Assembly: GCF_025460805.1 (NCBI RefSeq)
Contig: NZ_JAMXFJ010000002.1
Location: forward strand, 321,490 to 385,489
Direction: 5' to 3'
DNA: 64,000 bases
DNA from: Microvirga sesbaniae
GTDB lineage: Bacteria > Pseudomonadota > Alphaproteobacteria > Rhizobiales > Beijerinckiaceae
Shown here: positions 45,580 to 54,202 of the stretch, piece by piece
How the letters are laid out: each line of letters starts with the position of its first letter
Numbering within the stretch: the first letter of the stretch is position 1
The notes under the pieces: generated by a model
What the model saw: only the letters and a program-made list of their open reading frames with translations
Database searches by the model: none
What the model was told of the DNA's origin: nothing
Program-made: the position numbers and the translations under genes

Positions 45580-46974
45580 ATGTCGCCCTCAACCCGCATC
45601 GAAACAGATACCTTCGGCCCCATCGACGTTCCCGCCGACAAGTTCTGGGGCGCCCAGACGCAGCGCTCGCTCCAGAATTTCCGCATCGGGACGGACCGGA
45701 TGCCGCTGCCTCTGGTCCATGCGCTGGCCATCGTGAAACAGGCCGCTGCCCTCGTGAACAAGGATCTGGGCAGGCTGGAGCCGCGCCTGGCCGATGCCAT
45801 CGCGGCGGCCGCGGCCGACGTGGTGCAGGGCAAGTACGACGACGAGTTCCCGCTCGTGGTCTATCAGACCGGCTCGGGCACCCAGTCCAACATGAACATG
45901 AACGAGGTGCTCTCGAACCTCGCCATCGAGCGCCTCGGCGGCGAGCGCGGCAGCAAGAAGCCGGTTCACCCGAACGACCACGTGAACATGGGCCAGTCGT
46001 CGAACGACTCGTTCCCGACCGCCATGCACATCGCGGTCGCCCGCGAGGTCCATGACCGCCTGATCCCCGCCCTCAAGCACCTGCACAAGGCCCTGAACGA
46101 CAAGGCCGAGGCCTTCAAGGACATCGTCAAGATCGGCCGCACCCACCTGCAGGACGCCACCCCGGTGACGCTCGGCCAGGAATTTTCCGGCTATGCCGCG
46201 CAGGTCCAGCTCGGCATCGCGCGCATCGAGCAGACGCTTCCGGGCATCTACGCCCTCGCGCAGGGCGGCACGGCCGTCGGGACGGGTCTGAACGCCCATC
46301 CGGAATTCGCCGACCGCTTCGCCTCCAAGGTGGTGGAGCTCACCGCCCTCCCCTTCACCTCGGCGCACAACAAGTTCGAGGCGCTCGCCTCCAACGACGC
46401 CCTCGTCTACACGCACGGCGCCCTGGCGAGCCTCGCGGCCGGCCTGTTCAAGATCGCCAACGACATCCGCCTGATGGGCTCCGGTCCCCGGTCGGGCATC
46501 GGCGAGATCTCGCTGCCGGAGAACGAGCCCGGCTCGTCGATCATGCCCGGCAAGGTCAATCCGACCCAGGCCGAGGCCATGACCATGCTGTGCTGCCAAG
46601 TGGCCGGCAACCAGACCACGGTGACCTTCGCCGGCAGCCAGGGTCATTTCGAGCTCAACGTGTTCAAGCCGGTGATCGTCAATGCGGTGCTGCAATCGAT
46701 CAGGCTCATCGCGGACGGCGCGGTCAGCTTCACCGACAATTGCGTGGTGGGGATCGAGCCGAACCGGGAGCGCCTCAACGAGCTCATGCAGCGCTCGCTG
46801 ATGCTCGTGACGGCGCTTGCTCCGTCCATCGGCTACGACAAGGCGGCCGCCATCGCCAAGTCGGCGCACAAGAACGGCACGACCCTCAAGGAAGAGGCTC
46901 TCAAGGCCGGCGTCGCGGAGGACCATTTCCACGCCGTCGTGCGCCCCGAGACGATGCTTCAGCCGGGCGAATAG
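45580..46974 (+). CDS. fumC: Fumarate hydratase class II
   Basis: TCA-cycle enzyme interconverting fumarate and malate. 464 residues with [20 protein letters not shown] at the N terminus, [26 protein letters not shown] and the signature [21 protein letters not shown] precedes the ATG. Divergent from the P450 gene and followed closely by two small genes on the same strand. Confidence 0.97.
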   Translation: MSPSTRIETDTFGPIDVPADKFWGAQTQRSLQNFRIGTDRMPLPLVHALAIVKQAAALVNKDLGRLEPRLADAIAAAAADVVQGKYDDEFPLVVYQTGSGTQSNMNMNEVLSNLAIERLGGERGSKKPVHPNDHVNMGQSSNDSFPTAMHIAVAREVHDRLIPALKHLHKALNDKAEAFKDIVKIGRTHLQDATPVTLGQEFSGYAAQVQLGIARIEQTLPGIYALAQGGTAVGTGLNAHPEFADRFASKVVELTALPFTSAHNKFEALASNDALVYTHGALASLAAGLFKIANDIRLMGSGPRSGIGEISLPENEPGSSIMPGKVNPTQAEAMTMLCCQVAGNQTTVTFAGSQGHFELNVFKPVIVNAVLQSIRLIADGAVSFTDNCVVGIEPNRERLNELMQRSLMLVTALAPSIGYDKAAAIAKSAHKNGTTLKEEALKAGVAEDHFHAVVRPETMLQPGE

Positions 46975-46988
46975 GCTACACTCGCGCC

Positions 46989-47177
46989 ATGGCAGAGATC
47001 ATCAATCTGCGCCGGGCGCGCAAGCACAAGGCGCGGGCCGAGAAGGAGGCCCGCGCCGACGAGAACCGCATCGCGTTCGGCCGCACCAAGGCCGAGAAGA
47101 CCCTGACGAAGGCCGAACGGGATCTGGCGAAGAGCCGCCTCGACGCCCACAAGCGCGACGACACTGAGCAGCCGTGA
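46989..47177 (+). CDS. DUF4169 family small protein
   Basis: 62 residues, MAEIINLRRARKHKARAEKE and a highly charged helix continuing to HKRDDTEQP. The INLRRARK start and Arg/Lys/Glu helix match the DUF4169 family, which in this order usually sits after fumC. Starts 14 bp after fumC. Function unknown. Confidence 0.85.
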   Translation: MAEIINLRRARKHKARAEKEARADENRIAFGRTKAEKTLTKAERDLAKSRLDAHKRDDTEQP

Positions 47178-47426
47178 ATGGGCTTCCGCATCGTCAAGCG
47201 ATCCGTCTCCATTGCCGGCCACCGGACCAGCATCTCCCTCGAGCAGCCCTTCTGGGAAGGCTTGAGGGAGATCGCCGAACGGGACAGAATGTCCGTCCAG
47301 TCTCTGATCGGGCTCATCGATGCCGACCGGGGCGACCAGAACCTCTCCTCGGCGATCCGAGTCTTCGTGCTGACGGACCTGCGCCGACGGCTGGGCACAG
47401 CGTCGCCGGACGCCGCTCAGCCATAG
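47178..47426 (+). CDS. Ribbon-helix-helix domain protein
   Basis: 82 residues with KRSVSIAGHRTSISLEQPFW and FWEGLREIAERDRMSVQSLI, the pattern of the RHH_4 family of putative DNA-binding proteins. The ATG immediately follows the TGA of the DUF4169 gene, so the pair is coupled. Its target is unknown; the conserved fumC linkage suggests but does not prove a connection to central metabolism. Confidence 0.88.
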   Translation: MGFRIVKRSVSIAGHRTSISLEQPFWEGLREIAERDRMSVQSLIGLIDADRGDQNLSSAIRVFVLTDLRRRLGTASPDAAQP

Positions 47427-47560
47427 GAGACGGCCCGAGGGGCCGTCCGTCGTCCTCGCCGATCCTGTACCGGTGATCTCCGGTGGATGAGGTCGGGTGC
47501 TTTTCGGATCGGGATGGCCGTCTCTCCCCCTCGACGTCGTCACCTGCTCACACCACCCGC

Positions 47561-47662
47561 CACGTCATCACCGGGCTTGTCCCGGTGATCTCGCTACGGT
47601 GAAGCGCCGCGCCCTTCCGATCGGGATGGCCGGGACAAGCCCGGCCATGACGGGGAGAGGGT
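47561..47662. repeat. Second palindromic family, two units
   Basis: CACGTCATCACCGGGCTTGT/CCCGGTGATC and GATCGGGATGGCCGGGACAA/GCCCGGCCATGACG lie in inverted orientation, separated by about 35 bp. The stretch 47427-47772 contains this, the adjoining A-type repeat and nothing else recognisable. Confidence 0.8.
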
Positions 47663-47703
47663 ATCGCTCAGGGCGGGACGGTCCGGCCATGAGAGGGTCC
47701 GCA

Positions 47704-47776
47704 CGATGCTCCCTCTCTTGGCTGGCGCACCGTTCGAGCCGAAAAACCGGGTCCCCTTTTTCGCACGGTGCGCTAG
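47704..47776. repeat. Single A-type palindromic repeat after asmA
   Basis: CGATGCTCCCTCTCTTGGCT is a linker with a partial B arm, followed by GGCGCACCGTTCGAGCCGAA, the AACCGGGTCCCC core and CGCACGGTGCGCTAG. The terminal CTAG forms the asmA stop codon. Confidence 0.85.
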
Positions 47777-50700
47777 CGCGTGGGCGTCCCGTAGACGGAG
47801 GGCGGCGGGCCGATCTGCACCGGCGGGGTCAGGGGCGGCGCGGAGGGTGGCGCGGAGGTCTGCGACGGCGCCGCCTCCTGCTCCGGCTGGTTCCGCTGCT
47901 CCATTTGCAGCCGCTCCGCGTCCCGGCGGGCGCGCTCGGCCTCCGCCCGGGCTCGGGCTTGGCGGAGAGCCTCTTCCTCGGCCGCCTTGGCCCTCTGCCG
48001 CTCGGCCTCGCGTTGCGCGTCGATCTGGCGCTGGCGCTCGGCCGCTGCGCGTTCGAACGCCTCGATCTTCTCCAGTTCGCGCTTGAGCACGATGGCGGCC
48101 AGTCCATTGCGGAACGGGCCCGCGTCGATCTGACGGACGGGGGCCGCGAGGGAGCCCTGCCAGTTCAGCCCGACCGAGGGCGGCGCGCCGACCCATTCCG
48201 GCGGCGATGACTTGGCGGTCAGGGCCCCGCGGGCATCGAGCTGCAGGGTCTTCAGATCGTAGGTGACGGCGCCCTGCCACGTGGCCGACCCGCTCTCGGC
48301 CACGAAGGGCGAGAGCCGCAGCAGGCCGCCGACCAGCGCCGCCGAGGTCTTGATCGGCGCCGCATTGAAGGGAGCCCGGCCGAGCTCGATCCCGAGGATC
48401 GCTTCCGCCTTGCCCTCGACCAGGGGATCGGTCTCGGCGAGAGCGCGCTTGAGCGCCTTGTCGAACACGGTCGGGTCGGCCGCGGGCAGGCGAAGATTGG
48501 TGACCTGCCAGTCGCCGGCGCCGCCGAGATTGGCCACGAGCTCGGACAGGCTCGTGCCCACGGCGCCGAACCGGAGCGGACCCGACAGGACCGCCTCGAA
48601 CGGCGAGGCCCCGGTCAGGGCCCACAGGGGGACCTTCTCCAGGCCGCCCTCGCCCACGATGGTAGCCGTGCCCTCCTGCCGCGTGATGGTGGCCGAGCCC
48701 GTGATCCGGCCCGACCCGATGGTGGCGTCGAGATTGCGGATGGAGATCCCGTCCGACTGCGCTCCGAGCACGAAGGAGGCGCGGCTCGCCTGGAGGCCGC
48801 GGCCCAGTTCGAGGGCCCCGACCCGGATCGTTACCTGCCCGCCGGAGACGAGGCGCCCGCTCTGCCCGAAGCGGGCGGTCGACCAGATCGCCGTGGCGCT
48901 CTGGTCTCCGGGCACGTTGAGCGACAGGGCGGCCACGAGCCATGGCAGGGACAGCCGGCCGAGCGAGATGTCGCCGCTGATGTCCGACCGGGACGCCGCG
49001 ACCAGGCGGGCCTGCACGTTATCGTTCGAGACCTTGCCGTTGATGTCGAGCAGGGTCGCGCCCCGCTCCCGGCCCAGGGTGACGCGGCCGGACACGGGCA
49101 CCGGCGGAGCGACCCCGGCCCCGTCGCCCAGGAGAAGCAGGAAGGGCGTGATGTCGGGCGTCGCGATCTCGACCTCGCCGCTGTCCACCACGTCGTCCGC
49201 CTCGCTCAGGGCGAAGGGACGCGTTGTCGCGACCTTGGCGCCGGCAATGTCCCCCGCGAGGGTGACGTTGAACAATCCGGACCCGACCCGGGTGCCCCGG
49301 AGATCGACCCTGGAGGGCCGGTTCAGCCCGGCCATGGTGGCCCGGTTGACCCAGCGCCCCGTATTGTCGGCGGACAGCGCGATGGTGAGGCTCTCGGTCC
49401 GTCCGTCGAGGGAATCGACCTGGCCTTCGAACGGCCCTCCGGCCACCCGCCCCTTTGCGGTCGTGCGCAGGCGCAGCTCAGTCGACCCGGGCGCCGGCGC
49501 GACGCGCTCCGACGTGACGTCGAGATCGAGGGCGCCCTCACGCACGAACGTGGGCACGAGCTTCGAGATTCCGCCGATCCACACGCTCCCCAAGAGGTCG
49601 ACCAGGGGATTGGCGCGCTGCGCCGTGACCTTGCCGGTGATCTGCCCCGAGCCGTCCGGGGCGATGCGCCCCCGCACGCGGGCATTGGCGCCGGCGAGAT
49701 CGACGATGTCGAGCGTCTCGACCAGGAGCGCCGGCCCGTCCGACAGGATGCGGGCCGAGATCCGGCCCGTGGCGGGGCTCTTGCCCGCGCTGACGCCGCG
49801 GGCGTCCAGGATGAAGCCGACATCGAGGTTCTCGGTCGCCTGGAAGACGCTCGACACCTGAGGCAGGTCGTCGAGGTTCAGGCCCTGAATCGCCACCTGG
49901 GCCTCCAGCTTGCCGCGCTCGCTGGCTTCCGGCGCCGTGTAGCGGGCGTTCCCGGTCAGGACGGACTCGCCCGTCTTCAGCCGCAGGCGGTTGAAGGACA
50001 GGACGGGGTTCGAGAAGGCGATCTCCGAAGAGGCCTCGACGGGGCGTCCGTCGAGCACCCTGAGCAGCGGCGAATTGAGGCCGATGCGGGCCAGATAGCG
50101 CGCCAGGCGGTCGGACGCGTTGGAGGCCAGCGCCACCTTGCCGTTGATGCCGCCCCGGGTGGTCAAGCCGAGCTGTCCTTCGATCGCCACCCTGGTCTCG
50201 CCGGGCGCATTGAACTCGATTCGGTCGAGGGTCGCCCGGCCCGTGTCGAGCGACAGGCGCAGGACCGCGTTCGAGAGGTCCTCCTGGCCCAGCCCGATGC
50301 TGTCGATCTTGAGGTCGAGGTCGATCGGCACCCGGATCAGCGGCAGGGACCATCCCTGCAGCCGGCTTTTGAAATCCTGCCCGTTTCCGGACAGGATGAA
50401 GCTGTCCGCGTCGAGCCGGCGGCCTTCGAGCTTCAGGGAGATGCGGGGATCGTTGAGGCCGATCCGGCCCTGCCCGGTCATGCGCAGGCTGGCCCCGCCC
50501 TCGCCGGCCTCGAGGCTGGCCGGGTTGAGCTCGACCGCGCCGGGCACCGTCTTGAACTCGGTCTCGACCGCGATCGGGATCGGTATGCCGGCGGCCGCGA
50601 TCTGCGCCGGAGGGCCGAAGAGGATCTTGGCCTTGCCGGCGACCTGCGGGGTCGCGGCCTCGCCGCTTCCCTCGTTCAGGCCCAGCCGGGCGTCGATGTC

Positions 50701-51348
50701 GAAGCGCGGGTAATTGTCGCCGCCCCCCGAGAGCTTGACCTGGACGGTCTTGTCCTCGGCGAGCTCCCCCGTGACGAGCCGGAACGGCACCCCGGAGGTC
50801 GTTCCCTCGATCCGCCAGGGGCCGATCAGCCTCTGGCCTTCGATGGAGACGTTCTCGGCGAAGGCCTGGTTGGTGCGCCCCGTGCTGGCGCTCTGCGTCG
50901 TGACGAGAAGCTGGGCCACGGTGAGGTTCTCGATGGCCCATTCGCGGCCGCGGCCGCTGCCCGAGACCAGATCGGGGGGCAGGCGCCAGTCGCCGTCCCC
51001 GGAGACCGGGATGCGGATGTCGGCCCGGCCCACCCGCGTTTCGGTGAACCGCACCTCACCTCGGAGCAGCGGGGTCAGGGCCACCTCGGCCCGGACCCCG
51101 TCGGCGGTGAGAACCGGCGAATCCGGCGTCTTGCCGCCGAGCCTCAGACGCCCGAGGGTCACGCGGGGCTCGGGCAGGAGCCGGATGCCGATGTCGCCCT
51201 CGGTCCGGGCCTCCGTGCCCGACGCGCGCGAGATCATCCGGTCGATCGTGTCGCGGTGGGCCTCCCAGTCGACGAAGGGAGGCGCCGCCACGGCGATCGC
51301 CAGGATCAGGATCACGATGGATGCGATGATCGTCAGGATATCGCGCAA
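47773..51348 (-). CDS. AsmA family protein
   Basis: 1191-residue inner-membrane-anchored protein of the AsmA-like group, thought to act in lipid or outer-membrane homeostasis. One N-terminal membrane helix (ILTIIASIVILILAIAVAAP) is followed by a long beta-rich periplasmic region with many hydrophobic repeats. The last ~110 residues are an unusual charged coiled coil (QIDAQREAERQRAKAAEEEA) and a Pro/Gln-rich tail. The start is TTG 51348 with AAAGG 7 nt upstream. The TAG stop comes from the CTAG of a palindromic repeat. Confidence 0.88.
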   Translation of the reverse strand: MRDILTIIASIVILILAIAVAAPPFVDWEAHRDTIDRMISRASGTEARTEGDIGIRLLPEPRVTLGRLRLGGKTPDSPVLTADGVRAEVALTPLLRGEVRFTETRVGRADIRIPVSGDGDWRLPPDLVSGSGRGREWAIENLTVAQLLVTTQSASTGRTNQAFAENVSIEGQRLIGPWRIEGTTSGVPFRLVTGELAEDKTVQVKLSGGGDNYPRFDIDARLGLNEGSGEAATPQVAGKAKILFGPPAQIAAAGIPIPIAVETEFKTVPGAVELNPASLEAGEGGASLRMTGQGRIGLNDPRISLKLEGRRLDADSFILSGNGQDFKSRLQGWSLPLIRVPIDLDLKIDSIGLGQEDLSNAVLRLSLDTGRATLDRIEFNAPGETRVAIEGQLGLTTRGGINGKVALASNASDRLARYLARIGLNSPLLRVLDGRPVEASSEIAFSNPVLSFNRLRLKTGESVLTGNARYTAPEASERGKLEAQVAIQGLNLDDLPQVSSVFQATENLDVGFILDARGVSAGKSPATGRISARILSDGPALLVETLDIVDLAGANARVRGRIAPDGSGQITGKVTAQRANPLVDLLGSVWIGGISKLVPTFVREGALDLDVTSERVAPAPGSTELRLRTTAKGRVAGGPFEGQVDSLDGRTESLTIALSADNTGRWVNRATMAGLNRPSRVDLRGTRVGSGLFNVTLAGDIAGAKVATTRPFALSEADDVVDSGEVEIATPDITPFLLLLGDGAGVAPPVPVSGRVTLGRERGATLLDINGKVSNDNVQARLVAASRSDISGDISLGRLSLPWLVAALSLNVPGDQSATAIWSTARFGQSGRLVSGGQVTIRVGALELGRGLQASRASFVLGAQSDGISIRNLDATIGSGRITGSATITRQEGTATIVGEGGLEKVPLWALTGASPFEAVLSGPLRFGAVGTSLSELVANLGGAGDWQVTNLRLPAADPTVFDKALKRALAETDPLVEGKAEAILGIELGRAPFNAAPIKTSAALVGGLLRLSPFVAESGSATWQGAVTYDLKTLQLDARGALTAKSSPPEWVGAPPSVGLNWQGSLAAPVRQIDAGPFRNGLAAIVLKRELEKIEAFERAAAERQRQIDAQREAERQRAKAAEEEALRQARARAEAERARRDAERLQMEQRNQPEQEAAPSQTSAPPSAPPLTPPVQIGPPPSVYGTPTR

Positions 51349-51430
51349 GAGGCCGCCTTTTCTCCGTTACCGTGACACGTCCTACCCCATGACGACGAGG
51401 ACCGGGAGCGCCGTTCCGCGTGTTCCACCG

Positions 51431-52846
51431 TCAAACCGCGATGATCTTGCCCGGGTTCATGATGTTGTGAGGATCGATCGCCTGTTTCAAGACGCGCATG
51501 AGGGCAAGGGCGGCCGGCCCATGCTCCAGCTCCAGGTACTTCATCTTCTTCTGCCCCACGCCGTGCTCGCCCGTGCAGGTTCCCTCCATGGCAACCGCCC
51601 GCCGCACGAGCCGGTCCACGAAGGCCTCGCAGGCCTCGATCTCCGCCGGATCATCCGTATTCACCAGCGGCTGGACGTGGAAGTTGCCGTCGCCCACATG
51701 GCCCACGATGGGAGCGATCAGGCCGCTGGCCAGGATGTCCTGCTTGGTGGCGTCGACGCATTCGGCGAGGCGCGAGATCGGCACGCAGACATCGGTCGCG
51801 ACCGACTGGGCCCCGGGCCGCAGGCCCTTGGCGGCCCAGTAGGCGTCGTGCCGGGCCTGCCAGAGCCGGGACCGCTCTTCCGGCTTCGTGGCCCATTCGA
51901 ACGGGCCGCCGCTGAACTCGGCCGCGATCTCGCCGAAGCGCTCGGCCTGCTCCTGCACCCCGGCCTCGGACCCGTGGAATTCCAGGAGCAGCAGCGGGCT
52001 CTCGGGCAGGGAGAGCTTGGCATGGAGGTTGACCGCCCGCACCTGGACCTCGTCGAGCAGCTCGATCCTGGCCACCGGAATGCCGGTCTGAATCGTCATG
52101 ATGACCGCATCGCAGGCGGCCTTCACGGACGGGAATGGGCAGATGCCGGCGGAAATCGCCTCCGGGATGCCGTGGAGCTTCAGGGTGATCTCGGTGACGA
52201 TGCCGAGCGTCCCCTCGGACCCGATGAGCAGCCGTGTCAGGTCGTAGCCCGCCGAGCTCTTCTTGGCGCGGCTTCCCGTCTTCACGATCTCCCCGTCGGG
52301 AAGCACCGCGGTGAGCGAGAGCACCACGTCCTTCATGGTCCCGTAGCGGACCGCATTGGTGCCGGACGCCCGGGTCGCCACCATGCCGCCGATGGACGCG
52401 TCGGCCCCCGGATCGATGGGGAAGAACAGGCCCTTGTCGCGCAGGAACTCGTTCAGCTCCTTGCGGGTCACGCCCGCCTCGACCACGCAGTCCAGATCCT
52501 CGTCGTGGACGGCGATGATCCGCTTCATCAGGCTGAGATCGATCGAGACGCCCCCATAGGGCGCGTTGACATGGCCCTCCAGGGACGTGCCGGTCCCGTA
52601 GGGGATGATCGGAACCTCGTGCTCGGCGCAGAGTTTGACGATCTCCGAAACCTCATCCGTCGTGCGCGGGTAGACCACGATGTCCGGCGGCTGGTTCTTC
52701 ACCCAGGTCAGGGTATGTCCGTGCTGCTCGCGCACGGCGGCCGAGGTCGCGACCCTGTCGCCGAAACGCCCGGACAGGGCGGATGACACAGCAGCCACGG
52801 AGGCGTCCGTGGCTTTCTGACGGGCGGTCGCTTGGAAGGTGTTCAT
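51431..52846 (-). CDS. FAD-linked D-lactate dehydrogenase (LDHD/GlcD type)
   Basis: 471 residues from ATG 52846 (an upstream ATG at 52885 is possible). FAD-binding 4 domain: PIIPYGTGTSLEGHVNAPYG, SIGGMVATRASGTNAVRYG and GSEGTLGIVTEI. The C-terminal FAD-oxidase domain has GHVGDGNFHV and GTCTGEHGVGQKK, with the catalytic His residues. The domain order and length fit cytochrome-dependent D-2-hydroxyacid dehydrogenases. D-lactate is the likeliest substrate, but other D-2-hydroxyacids are possible. Confidence 0.9.
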   Translation of the reverse strand: MNTFQATARQKATDASVAAVSSALSGRFGDRVATSAAVREQHGHTLTWVKNQPPDIVVYPRTTDEVSEIVKLCAEHEVPIIPYGTGTSLEGHVNAPYGGVSIDLSLMKRIIAVHDEDLDCVVEAGVTRKELNEFLRDKGLFFPIDPGADASIGGMVATRASGTNAVRYGTMKDVVLSLTAVLPDGEIVKTGSRAKKSSAGYDLTRLLIGSEGTLGIVTEITLKLHGIPEAISAGICPFPSVKAACDAVIMTIQTGIPVARIELLDEVQVRAVNLHAKLSLPESPLLLLEFHGSEAGVQEQAERFGEIAAEFSGGPFEWATKPEERSRLWQARHDAYWAAKGLRPGAQSVATDVCVPISRLAECVDATKQDILASGLIAPIVGHVGDGNFHVQPLVNTDDPAEIEACEAFVDRLVRRAVAMEGTCTGEHGVGQKKMKYLELEHGPAALALMRVLKQAIDPHNIMNPGKIIAV

Positions 52847-53029
52847 GAAGGCTTCAGATCCGGTTGTGATGCTCGTTCTTCCCATAGCTATCAGAACCGT
52901 TGCGAAGGCAACACTCCGGATGAGAAAGATGCCGCACCCCTGCTGCGCAACCCGTCTGAATGTGCTAACATTCCTGTCTCGTCAGGACAGGATTGCTCGC
53001 CTGAGCGGTGTTGAGGGACGGCACTGACC

Positions 53030-53572
53030 ATGGACAAGCGCACCCCGGTATTTTTCTTTGCGCCCTTCGTCTCCTCGACGATGCGGGTCGAACCTGCCTG
53101 GATCGATTACAACGGGCACATGAACATGGCCTATTATCATGTGCTCTTCGACCGGGCCGTGGAGGAAGGCTTCAGCCTCGTGGGGCTCGGCCACGATTAC
53201 CTGGAGAACCGCCGGGCATCGTTCTTCGCCGCCGAGATCCACACGGTCTACAAGCGCGAGCTGAAAATGCACGACCGCGTGCGCGTCACGCTCCAGCTGG
53301 TCGATTTCGACGACAAGCGCATCCACTATTATCTGGAGATCCGCCACGCCACCGAGGGCTGGGTGGCCGCGTCGATGGAGGGGCTGTCCCTCCATGTGGA
53401 CATGGAGACCCGGAAGGTCTGCCCTTTCCCGGACGACATCGCGGCCAACCTCGCCGTGATGAGGGCGACCCATGCCCGGCTGACGAAGCCGCAGGCCCTG
53501 GGCCGGGTGATCGGGATCCCGCACAAGGCCGAGATCCGGGACGCCCTGTCGGCGTCAGGCACCCGCCACTAG
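53030..53572 (+). CDS. Thioesterase family protein (4HBT-like hotdog fold)
   Basis: 180 residues. Begins with a beta strand and VEPAWIDYNGHMNMAYYHVLFD, the Asp/Asn-containing helix of 4-hydroxybenzoyl-CoA-thioesterase-like proteins, and has HTVYKRELKMHDRVRVTLQL. A relative in carnitine degradation has this length. Acyl-CoA hydrolysis is inferred from the fold. The TAG stop is part of the CTAG opening a palindromic repeat. Confidence 0.85.
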   Translation: MDKRTPVFFFAPFVSSTMRVEPAWIDYNGHMNMAYYHVLFDRAVEEGFSLVGLGHDYLENRRASFFAAEIHTVYKRELKMHDRVRVTLQLVDFDDKRIHYYLEIRHATEGWVAASMEGLSLHVDMETRKVCPFPDDIAANLAVMRATHARLTKPQALGRVIGIPHKAEIRDALSASGTRH

Positions 53573-53793
53573 CGCATCGGACGGACCCGGAGGGCCGCGT
53601 CAGCGAAAAGTGGACCCGGTATTCGCCGACGCGGCCCGCTGGGTCCGCCTGATCCGATGCGCCGGTCAAGAGAAGGAGCCTCGGATGAATCCCAAAAGTG
53701 GTGTCCACTTTTGGGTCCGATGCTCTCATTCGAGAAGAAAGCATCGGATGGATCCCGAAAGGGCAAGTCCACTTTTCACGTCCGATGCTTTAG
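53569..53793. repeat. Double composite palindromic repeat
   Basis: CTAGCGCATCGGACGGACCC…GGTCCGCCTGATCCGATGCGC, linker CCGGTCAAGAGAAGGAG, then CCTCGGATGAATCCCAAAAG…TTTTGGGTCCGATGCTC, linker TCATTCGAGAAGAAAG, and GCATCGGATGGATCCCGAAA…CGTCCGATGCTTTAG. Both ends serve as stop codons: TAG of the thioesterase and TAA of the small exported protein on the other strand. Confidence 0.9.
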
Positions 53794-54065
53794 CAGACCC
53801 TTCCCCGCCCGCAGCCGGCCCGCGGCACCGAGGGGAGATAGCGGGGAGCGAAGAGGCGGTCGCGGTCGACATTCTGGCGAATCTGGTTGCTCTTGCTCTG
53901 GATGTCCTGCTCGACGCCCAGGATCCGCTGATCCTCCTGGATCCGCCGGTTGATCGCATCCGTGCTCCGTTCCGCCGGGCTCGTGCGCGGCAGGCGCGTC
54001 TGAGCTTCGGCCGGCACGGCCAGGACAAGGCTTGACACGATGGCAAGGGCCACCACGATACGCAT
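53790..54065 (-). CDS. Small exported protein
   Basis: 91 residues with a Sec signal peptide (MRIVVALAIVSSLVLAVPAEA, cleaved after AEA). The mature part is helical and charged (DAINRRIQEDQRILGVEQDI), with two Cys at the C terminus (AGCGRGRVC). The last residues and the TAA stop lie at the edge of a palindromic repeat, so the original C terminus may have been changed by the insertion. Function unknown. Confidence 0.7.
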   Translation of the reverse strand: MRIVVALAIVSSLVLAVPAEAQTRLPRTSPAERSTDAINRRIQEDQRILGVEQDIQSKSNQIRQNVDRDRLFAPRYLPSVPRAGCGRGRVC

Positions 54066-54202
54066 GGGACATTCCTCTTCGGGCCTGCCATACCCATATG
54101 GCGATGAATGCTCTTCCCGACAATGGAATCGAAGCCTGCAAGTTCGAGCCTGCGGCAGGATCGACCGGGAATTCAGGCTCGACGCCGTTCGCCTTTTGAT
54201 CC